Shown here: in pieces, positions 43,853 through 52,573 of the stretch | Numbering within the stretch: the stretch's first letter is position 1 | How the letters are laid out: each line of letters starts with the position of its first letter | Source of the DNA: JBCBKL01 sp038521825 | Lineage (GTDB): Bacteria; Pseudomonadota; Alphaproteobacteria; Rhodobacterales; Rhodobacteraceae | NCBI GenBank assembly: GCA_038521825.1 | Contig: JBCBKL010000015.1 | Location: 1-64,000, forward strand | Reading direction: 5' to 3' | DNA length: 64,000 nt | Notes under the pieces: model-generated | Seen by the model: only the letters and a program-made list of their open reading frames with translations | The model's database searches: none | What the model was told of the DNA's origin: nothing | Position numbers and translations under genes: made by a program

Positions 43853-45526
43853 TCAGTGCGCGTGCTTGTTGTCCCACTCTTCCTGCTTGGGCAGGATCTC
43901 GAACGTGTGCTCGGGTGGGGGTGAGGGCAGCGTCCATTCCAGCGTGTCCGCGTATTCGTTCCACGGGTTGTTTTCCGTCACGCGGGCGCCTGAGCGCAGC
44001 GTGTACCAGATCACGCCGAAGAAGAAGAGGAACGACGCGAACGACAGGAACGCTCCCCATGATGAAACCGCGTTCCACAGCGCATAGGCCTCGGGATAGT
44101 CGATGTAACGCCGTGGCATACCCTGACGCCCGAGGAAGTGCTGCGGGAAGAACGTGATATTGGCACCGATGAACATGGTCCAGAAGTGCAGCTTGCCCGC
44201 CCATTCAGGATACATGCGGCCCGTCATCTTGGGCAGGTAGAAGTAGATACCCGCAAAGATGCAGAACACTGCACCGAGCGACATCACATAGTGGAAGTGT
44301 GCCACCACGTAATAGGTGTCGTGATAATACCGGTCGACTGCCGCCTGGCTGAGTACGATCCCCGTCACACCGCCAACGGTGAAGAGGAAAAGGAACCCGA
44401 AGGCCCAGAGCATGGGCGTCTTGAACTCGACCGAACCGCCCCACATCGTTGCGATCCACGAGAAGATCTTGACCCCCGTGGGCACCGCGATGACCATTGT
44501 TGCAAGCATGAAATAGGCCTGCTGGTTCAGCGACATGCCAACCGTGTACATGTGGTGCGCCCACACGACAAAGCCGAGAGCGCCAATCGCAATGAGCGCC
44601 CAGACCATCGGCAGGTACCCGAAGACGGGTTTCCGGCTGAACGTCGCGATGATGTGACTGATGAGGCCGAAGCCGGGCAGGATGATGATATAGACCTCGG
44701 GGTGACCGAAGAACCACAGGATGTGCTGGTAAAGCACCGGGTCACCGCCACCGGCCGGATCAAAGAAGGTGAACCCGAAGTTCCGGTCCATCAGCAGCAT
44801 GGTGATTGCGCCCGCCAGAACCGGCAGCGACAGCAGGATCAGCCAACTCGTAACGAAGATCGACCATGAAAACAGCGGCACCTTGAAGAGCGTCATGCCG
44901 GGAGCCCGCATGTTCAGGAAGGTCGTGATCATGTTGATCGCGCCCAGGATCGACGACGCCCCCGAGACGTGCACGGCGAAAATGGCCAGATCCATCGACA
45001 TCCCGCCTTCGTTTACCGAAAGCGGCGGATAGAGCACCCAGCCCACGCCCGAACCCAGCTGGCCGTTGCCACCGGGCGAGACGACCGAGCAGATCGCCAG
45101 CGACGTACCGGCTACATAGAGCCAGAACGACAGGTTGTTCATGCGTGGGAACGCCATGTCCGGCGCGCCGATTTGCAGGGGCATGAAGTAATTGCCGAAA
45201 CCCCCGAATAGGGCTGGAATCACCACGAAGAACATCATCAGGATGCCGTGGCCCGTGATCAAAACGTTCCACAGGTGGCCGTTCGGCGTACATTCACCCG
45301 GAGCTGCGGCGGTCATCCGCGCACCTTCCATGCACATGTACTGAACGCCCGGATCCATCAGTTCCATCCGCATGTAAACGGTGAACGCGACCGAGACAAA
45401 ACCGACGAAAGCCGATGTAATCAGGTACAGAATGCCGATGTCTTTGTGGTTGGTGGACATGAACCAACGGGTGAAAAAGCCCCGCGTGTCTTCGTGCTCG
45501 TGCCCGTGAATGGCTGCATCTGCCAT
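43853..45526 (-). CDS. ctaD: cytochrome c oxidase subunit I (aa3 type)
   Basis: 557-residue heme-copper oxidase core with 12 membrane segments. Characteristic residues are seen: His ligands in GHGILMMFFVVIPALFGGFGN, the Glu/His site in HPEVYIIILPGFGLI with the cross-linked Tyr-His block, the HHMYTVG segment, and YYVVAHFHYVMSLGAVF near the end with heme a and a3 His. It reduces oxygen and pumps protons at the inner membrane. ATG follows AGGAGG. Subunits II and III are not here, so the ctaD locus stands alone as in other roseobacters. Confidence 0.97.
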   Translation of the reverse strand: MADAAIHGHEHEDTRGFFTRWFMSTNHKDIGILYLITSAFVGFVSVAFTVYMRMELMDPGVQYMCMEGARMTAAAPGECTPNGHLWNVLITGHGILMMFFVVIPALFGGFGNYFMPLQIGAPDMAFPRMNNLSFWLYVAGTSLAICSVVSPGGNGQLGSGVGWVLYPPLSVNEGGMSMDLAIFAVHVSGASSILGAINMITTFLNMRAPGMTLFKVPLFSWSIFVTSWLILLSLPVLAGAITMLLMDRNFGFTFFDPAGGGDPVLYQHILWFFGHPEVYIIILPGFGLISHIIATFSRKPVFGYLPMVWALIAIGALGFVVWAHHMYTVGMSLNQQAYFMLATMVIAVPTGVKIFSWIATMWGGSVEFKTPMLWAFGFLFLFTVGGVTGIVLSQAAVDRYYHDTYYVVAHFHYVMSLGAVFCIFAGIYFYLPKMTGRMYPEWAGKLHFWTMFIGANITFFPQHFLGRQGMPRRYIDYPEAYALWNAVSSWGAFLSFASFLFFFGVIWYTLRSGARVTENNPWNEYADTLEWTLPSPPPEHTFEILPKQEEWDNKHAH

Positions 45527-45727
45527 AAAGGGTGCCTCCTGCTAGGTTGCGACGCGCGCGCGGTTCCCGTTGCGCGCACGGATTCCGGAATGTTCTAGTC
45601 GTTCGCTGTCGCCGCATCAATGCGTGAAGCGGTCCGAGAGAGAGTAAGATTGTCGCGGGGCCAATAGGTTAACCAAGCGTTGCAATATACGCATGGCGGC
45701 TATTCCGGCCGACCGTTTGCGTTCCTC

Positions 45728-45742
45728 AATATGGGCCATATT
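45728..45742. promoter_or_regulatory. 15-bp palindrome upstream of a small exported-protein gene
   Basis: AATATGG-G-CCATATT is a perfect 7-bp inverted repeat about one base apart, 59 bases upstream of the ATG at 45801. It may be an operator. Confidence 0.35.
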
Positions 45743-45800
45743 TCGCCATGAAAACCGGTTTAACACGGCGCCGAAATTCGATGAAGTAACAGGGGAAGCA

Positions 45801-46091
45801 ATGAAGAATACCATTCAATTCAGCAACTTGATCGCTGCTTTCTTGATCATTACCGGGCCTGCGGCTCAGGCGTCGACCGTGACGCTGAGCTCACCAGATG
45901 GTTCGGTCAGCGTTGAAGGCGAGCTTGTCGCGGCGCGGTCCGATACCTTCGTTCTCAAAACCGCGCTTGGCACGATCGAAATGGATCGTTCGACAACACG
46001 CTGCGATGGTGCCGATTGTCCAGCGCCCGGCGCTGTCTTTGACCTTGCAGACCAGCCTGAACGTCCACCAGGGGCCGAATTCGAGGACTGA
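45801..46091 (+). CDS. small exported protein
   Basis: 96-residue protein with an N-terminal signal peptide (FSNLIAAFLIITGPAAQAS) and a mature part of about 70 residues with one Cys pair (RCDGADCPAPG). The VTLSSPDGSVSVEGELVAARSDTFVLKTALGTIEM stretch resembles the small N-terminal domain found on larger OmpA or substrate-binding proteins in this order. Start ATG follows AGGGGAAG. Function unknown. Confidence 0.6.
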   Translation: MKNTIQFSNLIAAFLIITGPAAQASTVTLSSPDGSVSVEGELVAARSDTFVLKTALGTIEMDRSTTRCDGADCPAPGAVFDLADQPERPPGAEFED

Positions 46092-46109
46092 TCTGGCCGC
46101 TATCATGAC

Positions 46110-46769
46110 CTAGTCGACGGTCTCGGTTTCAAAGACCGGTGGAAACGTCTGCATCAGCGCGGCATCAACGTCCTGCATGGTAACCGGAAGGCCCAGATCG
46201 ACCAGGCTCGTGACGCCGTGGCCGCTGATCCCGCAGGGCACGATTCCGTCAAAATGCTCGAGGTCCGGCTCTACGTTGATCGAAAGTCCGTGAAAACTGA
46301 CCCATTTGCGCAGGCGGATTCCGATCGCAGCGATTTTGTCCTCGCGCGGACTGCCGTCGGGGAGGGCAGGGCGTTCCGGCCGGTCGACCCACACGCCGAC
46401 TCGCCCCTCGCGGACCTCACCCCGCACATTGAACTCGGCGAGTGTCGTGATCACCCAGGCCTCGAGTTGCTGGACGAACCGCCTTACATCATGCCCGCGT
46501 TTGCCCACGTCGAGCATGACATAAACGACGCGCTGTCCTGGGCCGTGATAGGTGTATTGGCCGCCGCGCCGTGTGTCATGCACCGGAAAGCGGCGGTCTA
46601 GCAGATCGGCAGGTCTTGCCGATGTCCCCGCAGTGTAAAGGGGGGGGTGTTCAAGCAGCCAGATGCATTCGTCGGCCGCACCCGCGGCGATCGCAGTAGC
46701 GCGGGCCTCCATCCAGGCTTCGGCCTCCCGGTAGTCGGTCAGGCCCGTGGTGGTCTTCCACTCGATCAC
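46110..46769 (-). CDS. lipB: octanoyltransferase LipB
   Basis: 219-residue lipoyl/octanoyl transferase that moves the octanoyl group from acyl carrier protein to lipoate-dependent proteins. The active-site region GGQYTYHGPGQRVVYVMLDV, the AIGIRLRKWVSFHGLSINV stretch with the catalytic Lys, and the FDGIVPCGISGHGVTSL with the catalytic Cys are all present. Start is GTG 46769, overlapping the TGA of the dsbA-like gene by four bases (GTGA), so translation is coupled. Pairs with lipA at 31.5 kb. Confidence 0.95.
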   Translation of the reverse strand: MIEWKTTTGLTDYREAEAWMEARATAIAAGAADECIWLLEHPPLYTAGTSARPADLLDRRFPVHDTRRGGQYTYHGPGQRVVYVMLDVGKRGHDVRRFVQQLEAWVITTLAEFNVRGEVREGRVGVWVDRPERPALPDGSPREDKIAAIGIRLRKWVSFHGLSINVEPDLEHFDGIVPCGISGHGVTSLVDLGLPVTMQDVDAALMQTFPPVFETETVD

Positions 46770-47422
46770 GCGGCCTCGGATGCGGCTTGTCTGAGGATCT
46801 GAGTATAATTCTCGACCCCCTGGGCACCGGTCACGAGGTATTTGCTGTTGAATACCATGGACGGCACCCCGGAGATGCCGCGTGACGTCCAAAACGACTC
46901 TTTCTCTCGGACCGTATCCGCGAGGGCCTGTGTTTCGAGAGCATTTCGCGCCGCTTCGGGATCAAGGCCGACCGAAGCCGCGACCTCTATCAGTGTCTCG
47001 GTATCCGACACATCCCTGCCTTCCGTGAAATGGGCTTCAAACAGCGCGAGCTTCAAAGGATGCTGCCGCCCTTGGGACAATGCGAAATCGAGAAGCTGAT
47101 GCGCAAGAAATGTATTCACGATTCGGCTGTCTTCGGTGAATTTGAACTGGATACCCAGATTTTCGCCTAATGCCCGGAGATATTGGCGGTTCTTTGCGGA
47201 TTGTTCGGCCGTCGAACCATACTTTTCCGCAATATGCTCGGCCAGGTTCTGACCTTGGGGCGGCATGGTGGGGTTGAGCTCAAACGGATGCCAACGCACG
47301 CGCGCGCCCATTCCTGTTAGGCCGAGCGCCTGTTCCAATTGCCGAAGTCCCACGATGCACCAAGGGCACATGACGTCCGACACGATGTCCACATCAACGA
47401 TTTCGGGGGCAGAATCAGGCAT
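46766..47422 (-). CDS. DsbA-family (FrnE-like) oxidoreductase
   Basis: 218-residue cytoplasmic DsbA-like protein. The active site is CPWC in VSDVMCPWCIVGLRQLEQ, with the thioredoxin fold interrupted by the helical DsbA insertion and the cis-Pro in ISGVPSMVFNSKYL. It has no signal peptide, in line with the FrnE-type 2-hydroxychromene isomerase-like group. Overlaps lipB by four bases. A role in cytoplasmic thiol repair is inferred. Confidence 0.85.
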   Translation of the reverse strand: MPDSAPEIVDVDIVSDVMCPWCIVGLRQLEQALGLTGMGARVRWHPFELNPTMPPQGQNLAEHIAEKYGSTAEQSAKNRQYLRALGENLGIQFKFTEDSRIVNTFLAHQLLDFALSQGRQHPLKLALFEAHFTEGRDVSDTETLIEVAASVGLDPEAARNALETQALADTVREKESFWTSRGISGVPSMVFNSKYLVTGAQGVENYTQILRQAASEAA

Positions 47423-47580
47423 GGAGCGACCCTTTGCTTTGCAATCCCAAGATGAGCGCGCGGCAGCATCAGTGCAAGAGGTGGCAAAAACCGGTGGAAT
47501 TCCACCATTGCAATCAGAATTTACTATGCGGCGCTTCAGCTGATGCTAATGTGAGGCATCAATTTTCTTGGAGGACGGTT

Positions 47581-48975
47581 ATGTTTCATAAATCAATTGC
47601 CGTTTCCGTATTGGCCCTTTCGTTGGCGGTGTCGCCAGCGGAGCGTGTTGAAGCCGATGCCGGGGACTTTGTTGCGGGTGCCATCATTGGTGGGCTGGTC
47701 GGCCATGCAGCCACCAAAGAAGCCCAGCGGAAAAAGCGGACGACAACCTATCGCAAGACCTACCGCTCACGCCTGCCCTCAACCCAGGAAGGGCGGCAGA
47801 TTCAGGCATCCCTGAACTATTTCGGGTTCAATGCCGGTACAGTTGACGGGCAGCTCGGTAGCCGTTCGCGCGCAGCGATCTCGTCTTATCAGGCCTATAT
47901 GGGTTATCCCGCCACCGGGTACCTTGACCCGTTCCAGCAGAACCTGCTGACCACCTCGTATAACCGGGCTCAGGCGGGCGGCTATACAACAACCCAGCTG
48001 ATCGCGCAGAACCCTGAAGGTGTGCGCGGCCTGCTCAAGACCTACCGGGCGGAACTGTCAGGCCAGCCGGTTGTGCCCCAGACCCCCTATGTGACACAGC
48101 CGCAGACCACCGTCGTCGTCACGCCTCAGGCGCCGGTGCCCAGCGTGGGCACGACGACAACGACCACGGTCGTGGCCACACCGACGCCACCCAAGGTCGT
48201 GACGCCGGTCGAAGATGACTCCGCCACGACGACCGTAGCGGCGGCAACCGCAGCTGCACCGACCTTGCCCACCTTCCTCGGCGGTGGAAGCCAACAGTCG
48301 CTCGCGTCGCATTGCAACACGGTGTCGCTGCTGACCAATTCCAACGGCGGCTTCACGACAGTTGCGGCGATGTCTGATCCGAACCAAGCGCTGAACGAAC
48401 AGTTCTGCCTGGCGCGGACATATGCCATCGCAGGCAGCGAGAGCGCGATTTCGAAGGTTCAGGGCTTTACGCCGGATCAGATCGCAGGCCAATGCGAGGG
48501 TTTTGGCCCGGCGATGAAGGACTATGTGTCGGCGCTGTCGCTCAAATCCATGCAAGAGGTGCGCGCCGAGGTCAGCGATTTCATCCTGAGCACCGGCATG
48601 TCCCCGGATCAGTTGAAGGGCACGGCGCAGATCTGTCTTGGGGTCGGCTATCGGACCGACAATATGGACGTCGCCATCGGGTCGGCCTTGCTGCTCGATG
48701 CCATGGGGCAGGGGGTCTATGCCGAGCTGATGGGCCATCACCTGTCGCAAGGCTTTGGTACGGCAAAGCGGGCAGACATGGCCCGTGTCTGGTATGACCA
48801 CAGCCTGCAGGCCGTGGATGCTGGGGCCGATGCAGTCTTTGCTCCAGGGCAGCCCGAGCGGACCGAGTTGCTGCGCAAGGCGTCGATGACGCTGGGCGTG
48901 AATTCGTCCGCAGTACCGACAGCGCCACAGGTTCAGCCCGCATCTGCATTGCCCACCTTCACGGTCAAGCAATAG
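47581..48975 (+). CDS. exported peptidoglycan-binding-domain protein
   Basis: 464-residue secreted protein. A signal peptide of about 20 residues is followed by a Gly-zipper-like segment (DFVAGAIIGGLVGHAATKEAQR), then a PG_binding_1-like domain (QIQASLNYFGFNAGTVDGQLGSRSRAAISSYQAYMG, about residues 75-112). A Pro/Thr/Val-rich linker at about 160-235 leads to a C-terminal helical domain of about 200 residues (SHCNTVSLLTN, CLARTYAIAG, QGQ) with four Cys. ATG follows TTGGAGG. Probably binds the cell wall; role unknown. Confidence 0.7.
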   Translation: MFHKSIAVSVLALSLAVSPAERVEADAGDFVAGAIIGGLVGHAATKEAQRKKRTTTYRKTYRSRLPSTQEGRQIQASLNYFGFNAGTVDGQLGSRSRAAISSYQAYMGYPATGYLDPFQQNLLTTSYNRAQAGGYTTTQLIAQNPEGVRGLLKTYRAELSGQPVVPQTPYVTQPQTTVVVTPQAPVPSVGTTTTTTVVATPTPPKVVTPVEDDSATTTVAAATAAAPTLPTFLGGGSQQSLASHCNTVSLLTNSNGGFTTVAAMSDPNQALNEQFCLARTYAIAGSESAISKVQGFTPDQIAGQCEGFGPAMKDYVSALSLKSMQEVRAEVSDFILSTGMSPDQLKGTAQICLGVGYRTDNMDVAIGSALLLDAMGQGVYAELMGHHLSQGFGTAKRADMARVWYDHSLQAVDAGADAVFAPGQPERTELLRKASMTLGVNSSAVPTAPQVQPASALPTFTVKQ

Positions 48976-49003
48976 TCTGTAGCCTTCGCGTTTTAGCAAG
49001 AGT

Positions 49004-49036
49004 GAGGCCCGCGCCTTTTGGCGTGGGCCTTCTTGT
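49004..49036 (+). terminator. likely terminator of the peptidoglycan-binding gene
   Basis: GGCCCGCGCC and GGCGTGGGCC form a 10-bp stem (one G-T pair) with loop TTTT and a TTCTTGT tail. Confidence 0.55.
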
Positions 49037-49096
49037 CGGAACAGGGTTGAGTGCGCGTGCTGGGCGTATGTCCATCATTGCGTTCGCTACGCAGGC

Positions 49097-49117
49097 TTGA
49101 GGGACGCTGTCCCTCAA
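49097..49117. repeat. 9-bp inverted repeat before tRNA-Leu
   Basis: TTGAGGGAC-GCT-GTCCCTCAA is a perfect hairpin just before a copy of the GTATTT-type dispersed repeat. No T tract follows. Confidence 0.5.
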
Positions 49118-49118
49118 A

Positions 49119-49146
49119 CTCCCTCGCGTATTTTTCCAAGGTGAAG
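49119..49146 (+). repeat. dispersed GTATTT-type repeat, copy 3
   Basis: CTCCCTCGCGTATTTTTCC followed by GTGAAG; the same order of blocks as the copy at the start of the window. Confidence 0.4.
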
Positions 49147-49227
49147 TCTGGCGAGCGAATTCGGTGGATTTCGCTCTTGGCAAGCGTTGAAAGGGCCGTT
49201 ATGTGAGCGCTCACCAATTCGAAGTGT

Positions 49228-49314
49228 GCGGTCGTGGCGGAATTGGTAGACGCGCAGCGTTGAGGTCGCTGTTCCTTAACAGGAGTGGAAGTTCGAGTCT
49301 TCTCGACCGCACCA
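49228..49314 (+). tRNA. tRNA-Leu (anticodon GAG)
   Basis: Acceptor GCGGTCG pairs with CGACCGC and CCA is encoded. The anticodon stem CAGCG/CGCTG has loop TTGAGGT (anticodon GAG), and a long variable arm (class II) lies before the T arm GTTCGAGTC. The downstream side opens the patatin/peroxidase cluster, and tRNA-Leu genes are common insertion points. Confidence 0.95.
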
Positions 49315-49617
49315 AATACTCAGAAAACACCCTGAGGCTAAGCGCGCCGGAGCGCTTTGGCAGGGCGAAATATTCTAAGCCTGGCACATTCAGACCTATT
49401 GCATCAGCTGCGCAGTTGGATCGCGGTCTGGCGTCAAATACCCACCGATATGCGGTCTCGCCGAGCGAATGCGGAAGTTCCTATTCGCTGCCAGGTCGGG
49501 GCATTTGGTGAAGTCGGTCACGCCGTTTGGCCTGCTGTGGCAGTAAGCATGCGGTTCTGAACAAGTCGGTTCTGGCGTCTCAATATCGGCTCAATCTTAA
49601 GTATAGAGGGGCATAAT
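49315..49617. other. gene-free gap after tRNA-Leu
   Basis: About 300 bases with no convincing gene. The promoter of the following operon probably lies here, but no clear -35/-10 pair was found. No repeat of the tRNA 3' end was spotted by eye in the next few hundred bases. Confidence 0.4.
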
Positions 49618-49686
49618 ATGATGGCGGTCCTCAAGGTCGCCCACTCACCAGAGGTTAACCCATTGGGCGTAATCGATGACTTTTAA
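49618..49686 (+). CDS. possible 22-residue leader ORF overlapping the patatin start
   Basis: ATGATG preceded by GAGGGG (about 10 bases upstream) opens a frame of 22 codons that runs over the ATG of the patatin gene and stops at TAA 49684-49686. The short peptide has no obvious features. Its good ribosome site, compared with the weak one of the patatin ATG, suggests translational coupling or an upstream control ORF. Confidence 0.4.
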   Translation: MMAVLKVAHSPEVNPLGVIDDF

Positions 49687-50725
49687 GCTGGTATCCTGCG
49701 ATGGCGGCGGGATCAGGGGGTATCTGTCCTGCCTGGTCCTGCAGCGGCTTCACGCCCAAACGTCTTTTCTCGACAAGGCTGACGGTTTCGCGGGCACGTC
49801 GACTGGCGGTCTGCTTGCGGTCGCTCTTGCAGATGGTCGGTCTCAGGGAAAGGACATGAGCAGCCTGATCGACGAGCTTGTCGAAATGTACCGCAATGAT
49901 GCGCACAAGATCTTTCGCGAGAATGAACGTGGCCTTATCGACAAGGCGCTGGATGAAATCTTGAGGCGCTTCAACCTTGATGGCGGCCTTGGTATCTTTG
50001 CCGCGCATTACGGCGCTGAGGGCCTGGCAGAGTTCGGCCAGTCACTGGTGGCGGACAGGACGGTCGGCACGATCTCACCTGATATTGTCCTCGCGATAAA
50101 CACCGTTTGTCTGCATCGGAGCGACCAGATTGGGTGGGCGCCCTTCACGGTTACCAATCAGGATCTCGGCGCTGGCCCGTGGCTGGACATGACGCCGGTC
50201 AAGCTGTTGGATGTTGCCATGGCAAGCGCGGCTGCGCCGGCGTATTTTCCGCCACATCGGATCAAGGCGAATGGCAAGGACTTTGGTTATTTTGCCGATG
50301 GTGGGGCCTTTGCCAACAATCCGGTCTTGAACGGGATCAACATCGCGATTGCGGCCAAGCAAACCCATGGCCTGGAGGATATCGAGGCCCTGTCAATCGG
50401 CACCGGCCAGCAACCGGCGGACATCACCGAAGCCATCATCCAGAACCCTGAAAGCTGGGGTCTGCTGAAATGGTTCGGCATGACATCGCATGCGCACAAG
50501 GGCGCACTGCTGGAAATGTTGCTGACGACCTCGGCTGAGAACCAGTATTGGATGGCACGCATGATCCTGCGGGACAGGCTGGTTCGCGTGAACCCGTCAC
50601 TATCCAAGCCCGTTGGCCTCGCGACCTTTACGCCCGAAGCCTATGGCACGATGGATCACGCGTTTCAGGCAGGGACGGAAAGCCGTGCCTGGGGCCGCGC
50701 GGTTGCGATGCTTAAAAAGTGGTAG
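49676..50725 (+). CDS. patatin-like phospholipase
   Basis: 349-residue soluble lipid acyl hydrolase. GGGIRG at residues 10-15 forms the oxyanion hole, GTSTG at 40-44 carries the nucleophile Ser42, and DGG with Asp208 near FADGGAFANNP completes the dyad. The family hydrolyses phospholipids or galactolipids to free fatty acids and lysolipid. It has no signal sequence or membrane segment. First gene of a four-gene operon with a catalase-like protein, an unassigned protein and a DyP peroxidase, which suggests supply of fatty acids or lipid peroxides to the heme enzymes. Starting codon ATG 49676 overlaps a leader ORF. Confidence 0.85.
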   Translation: MTFKLVSCDGGGIRGYLSCLVLQRLHAQTSFLDKADGFAGTSTGGLLAVALADGRSQGKDMSSLIDELVEMYRNDAHKIFRENERGLIDKALDEILRRFNLDGGLGIFAAHYGAEGLAEFGQSLVADRTVGTISPDIVLAINTVCLHRSDQIGWAPFTVTNQDLGAGPWLDMTPVKLLDVAMASAAAPAYFPPHRIKANGKDFGYFADGGAFANNPVLNGINIAIAAKQTHGLEDIEALSIGTGQQPADITEAIIQNPESWGLLKWFGMTSHAHKGALLEMLLTTSAENQYWMARMILRDRLVRVNPSLSKPVGLATFTPEAYGTMDHAFQAGTESRAWGRAVAMLKKW

Positions 50726-50838
50726 GCGCCGCTGCCCGCTGAAGGTGGTTCACTTTTGAAAAGAGTGACGCCAAGATGGTCAACGGGGTAGCTGCGCCAG
50801 GACGCTGCGCATCAGGTGGACGGGACCGAAGGGCTGAA

Positions 50839-51852
50839 ATGGACGATCCAGAGCTTGCGGAAAAGCTGGTCGAGGTTCTGCGTCGACCGGACGGCGATAC
50901 GGCGCTGCGCCCGGTTCACACATTTGGTGTCAGCGCCACGGGGTATTTCGAACCCTCTGACATCGCGCAGCAGTTTTGCATTGCAGATCATTTCCGGGCA
51001 AAGCGCGCACCCGTCATTGCACGTTTTTCGAACGGGTCGGGCAGTGCGACACAAAGGGACGGTTGGTCGGATGTCAGGGGCATGGCCACCCGATTTCACC
51101 TTTCGGATGGCACAGCGACCGACCTGATTGCTATGACGCTGCCGGAGTTCTTCACGGCAACACCAGAGGCCTTTCTCGACTTTGCCATAGAAGCCGCACC
51201 CGCCCCTTATGAGGCGGAAACGCCGTGGAGAAAGATCGTCAACCTGCTGCAGCTTAAGCTTCCTAAACGCGATCCATACCGGGGTGAGACCATCAGTCCC
51301 GACGACGGTGCAATCCGCTTTGCGGATGCGAACCGTTCCGCCCAACTCGCGGTGGTGGAGGCCGCGACCATAGGCGCACCGGTCAGCTACGTTCGCGCGG
51401 CCTACCACGCCGTTCATACTTTTGTCGTCACCGCACCCGACAAGACACGCCGCTGGGTACGCTTCACCTGGCAGCCGGTCGCCGGTGTGCTCAACACCAA
51501 CCCTTTGGAGCCGCCGGTTGACGATTATCTCAAAGCCGAACTGCAGGAGCGGTTGTCCAAGGAACCGGCGCGGTTTTCACTCATGATGAATATTGGGGAG
51601 GTTGGGGATGCTTTCGATGATCCAACCCGGCCGTGGCCCCCGCACCGGCCGCGGATCACGATGGGCACGCTGACGCTTGACGCTGTGCCTGATGATCAGG
51701 ACGCTCAATGTGAAAAGCTGAGCTTCAACCCTGGTTTGCTGACCGAGGGTATCGAGCCGTCGGACGATCCGGTGCTGCATATCCGTACGCAAGCGTACAA
51801 GACATCTTCCGAATGGCGGGACGGCACGCCATGTCCCTTTTCCCGGAGCTAG
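50839..51852 (+). CDS. small heme catalase-family protein (SrpA-like)
   Basis: 337-residue protein of the minimal catalase group. Distal His27 is in RPVHTFGVSATGYFEP, the ARFSNGSGSAT block and GMATRFHLSDG follow, and the proximal Tyr320 lies in RTQAYKTSSEWR. It lacks the C-terminal flavodoxin-like domain of large catalases. Small members include both peroxidases and plant-like allene oxide synthases, so a role in lipid hydroperoxide conversion is possible as well as peroxide removal. ATG 50839 has GAAGGG upstream; an ATG at 50776 would add 21 residues. No signal peptide. It follows the patatin gene by about 110 bases and is tightly packed with the next gene. Confidence 0.85.
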   Translation: MDDPELAEKLVEVLRRPDGDTALRPVHTFGVSATGYFEPSDIAQQFCIADHFRAKRAPVIARFSNGSGSATQRDGWSDVRGMATRFHLSDGTATDLIAMTLPEFFTATPEAFLDFAIEAAPAPYEAETPWRKIVNLLQLKLPKRDPYRGETISPDDGAIRFADANRSAQLAVVEAATIGAPVSYVRAAYHAVHTFVVTAPDKTRRWVRFTWQPVAGVLNTNPLEPPVDDYLKAELQERLSKEPARFSLMMNIGEVGDAFDDPTRPWPPHRPRITMGTLTLDAVPDDQDAQCEKLSFNPGLLTEGIEPSDDPVLHIRTQAYKTSSEWRDGTPCPFSRS

Positions 51853-51856
51853 GCCG

Positions 51857-52573
51857 ATGACAAAACAGAGCGGGTGGTTCGATCGCTACGTGAACAGCTT
51901 ACCCGAGCGCGGTTGGTTCAACTTTCTGTCGCGTTACGTCGTGGTGCCCTACTGGGCCTGGCGTGACCCCCGGCCCAAGCTGCCCGGCGGACCGCGCCCC
52001 TCACCACAGCCCAGCGACAACCTGCAGCGCATGATGAACCTGATCATGCCCCTGAAAGATCCATCCCCTGCAGGACGCGCCCGCGCGACCTTGGCCATCG
52101 CCCAGAACGTTGACGAAATTTTCGCTGGGCTCGACAATGTCGGTACGGTCCATTCTGCGCGGTTCCTGCTGCTCGACAACAATCTCTGCATGATCTCCGT
52201 TTATGATGGTGATTTTAGCAACTACATCCGGGATTTCATCGTCACCATTGGCAGCGTCTTCGACGAGGTCATGACGCTGGTGGAGGGCGGCGAGGACCTG
52301 ATACCAACGGAACATAACGTCGAGAAATTCATCGACTGGGTGCACGAGCACGATCTTTTTCAGGCGCCGGATTTTCCAACTGACCTTTTCGACTTGCAGG
52401 ACGAGGCAATCGGACGCTCGCCAGACAGTCCTCCACATCCGCTAAGTTCGCTGCCGCGCGCGCTGGTTTTGCAGCTCTACGCCAATCGCAATATCTCGCT
52501 CGGGGGCGGCTATCGCGCTTATCCGGGCCTCTCGGCGGCACAGGTCCGCGCGAAGTTTGGAGAGGGTTGGTGA
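51857..52573 (+). CDS. unassigned protein of the peroxidase operon
   Basis: 238-residue soluble protein with two Trp-rich stretches at its start (WFDRYVNSLPERGWFNFLSRYVVVPYWAW) and a Pro-rich region at 40-53. The middle segment TVHSARFLLLDNNLCMISVYDGDFSNYIRDFIVTIGSVFDEVM recalls the dimeric alpha-beta barrel seen in DyP-like domains, but I could not name a family. The gene lies 4 bases after the catalase-like gene and overlaps the DyP gene by four bases (GTGA), so it is surely part of one operon. It may be a heme- or substrate-handling partner; this is inference. Confidence 0.75.
   Translation: MTKQSGWFDRYVNSLPERGWFNFLSRYVVVPYWAWRDPRPKLPGGPRPSPQPSDNLQRMMNLIMPLKDPSPAGRARATLAIAQNVDEIFAGLDNVGTVHSARFLLLDNNLCMISVYDGDFSNYIRDFIVTIGSVFDEVMTLVEGGEDLIPTEHNVEKFIDWVHEHDLFQAPDFPTDLFDLQDEAIGRSPDSPPHPLSSLPRALVLQLYANRNISLGGGYRAYPGLSAAQVRAKFGEGW

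Noticed and set aside
48058..48999. Large minus-strand frame opposite the peptidoglycan-binding gene
   Set aside because: Composition is Arg/Cys/His-rich with no domain; the plus-strand gene has a signal peptide, a ribosome site and a recognised domain.
49228..49675. tRNA-Leu as attachment site of an integrated element
   Set aside because: No copy of the tRNA 3' end and no integrase are visible downstream, so I only note the position as suggestive.
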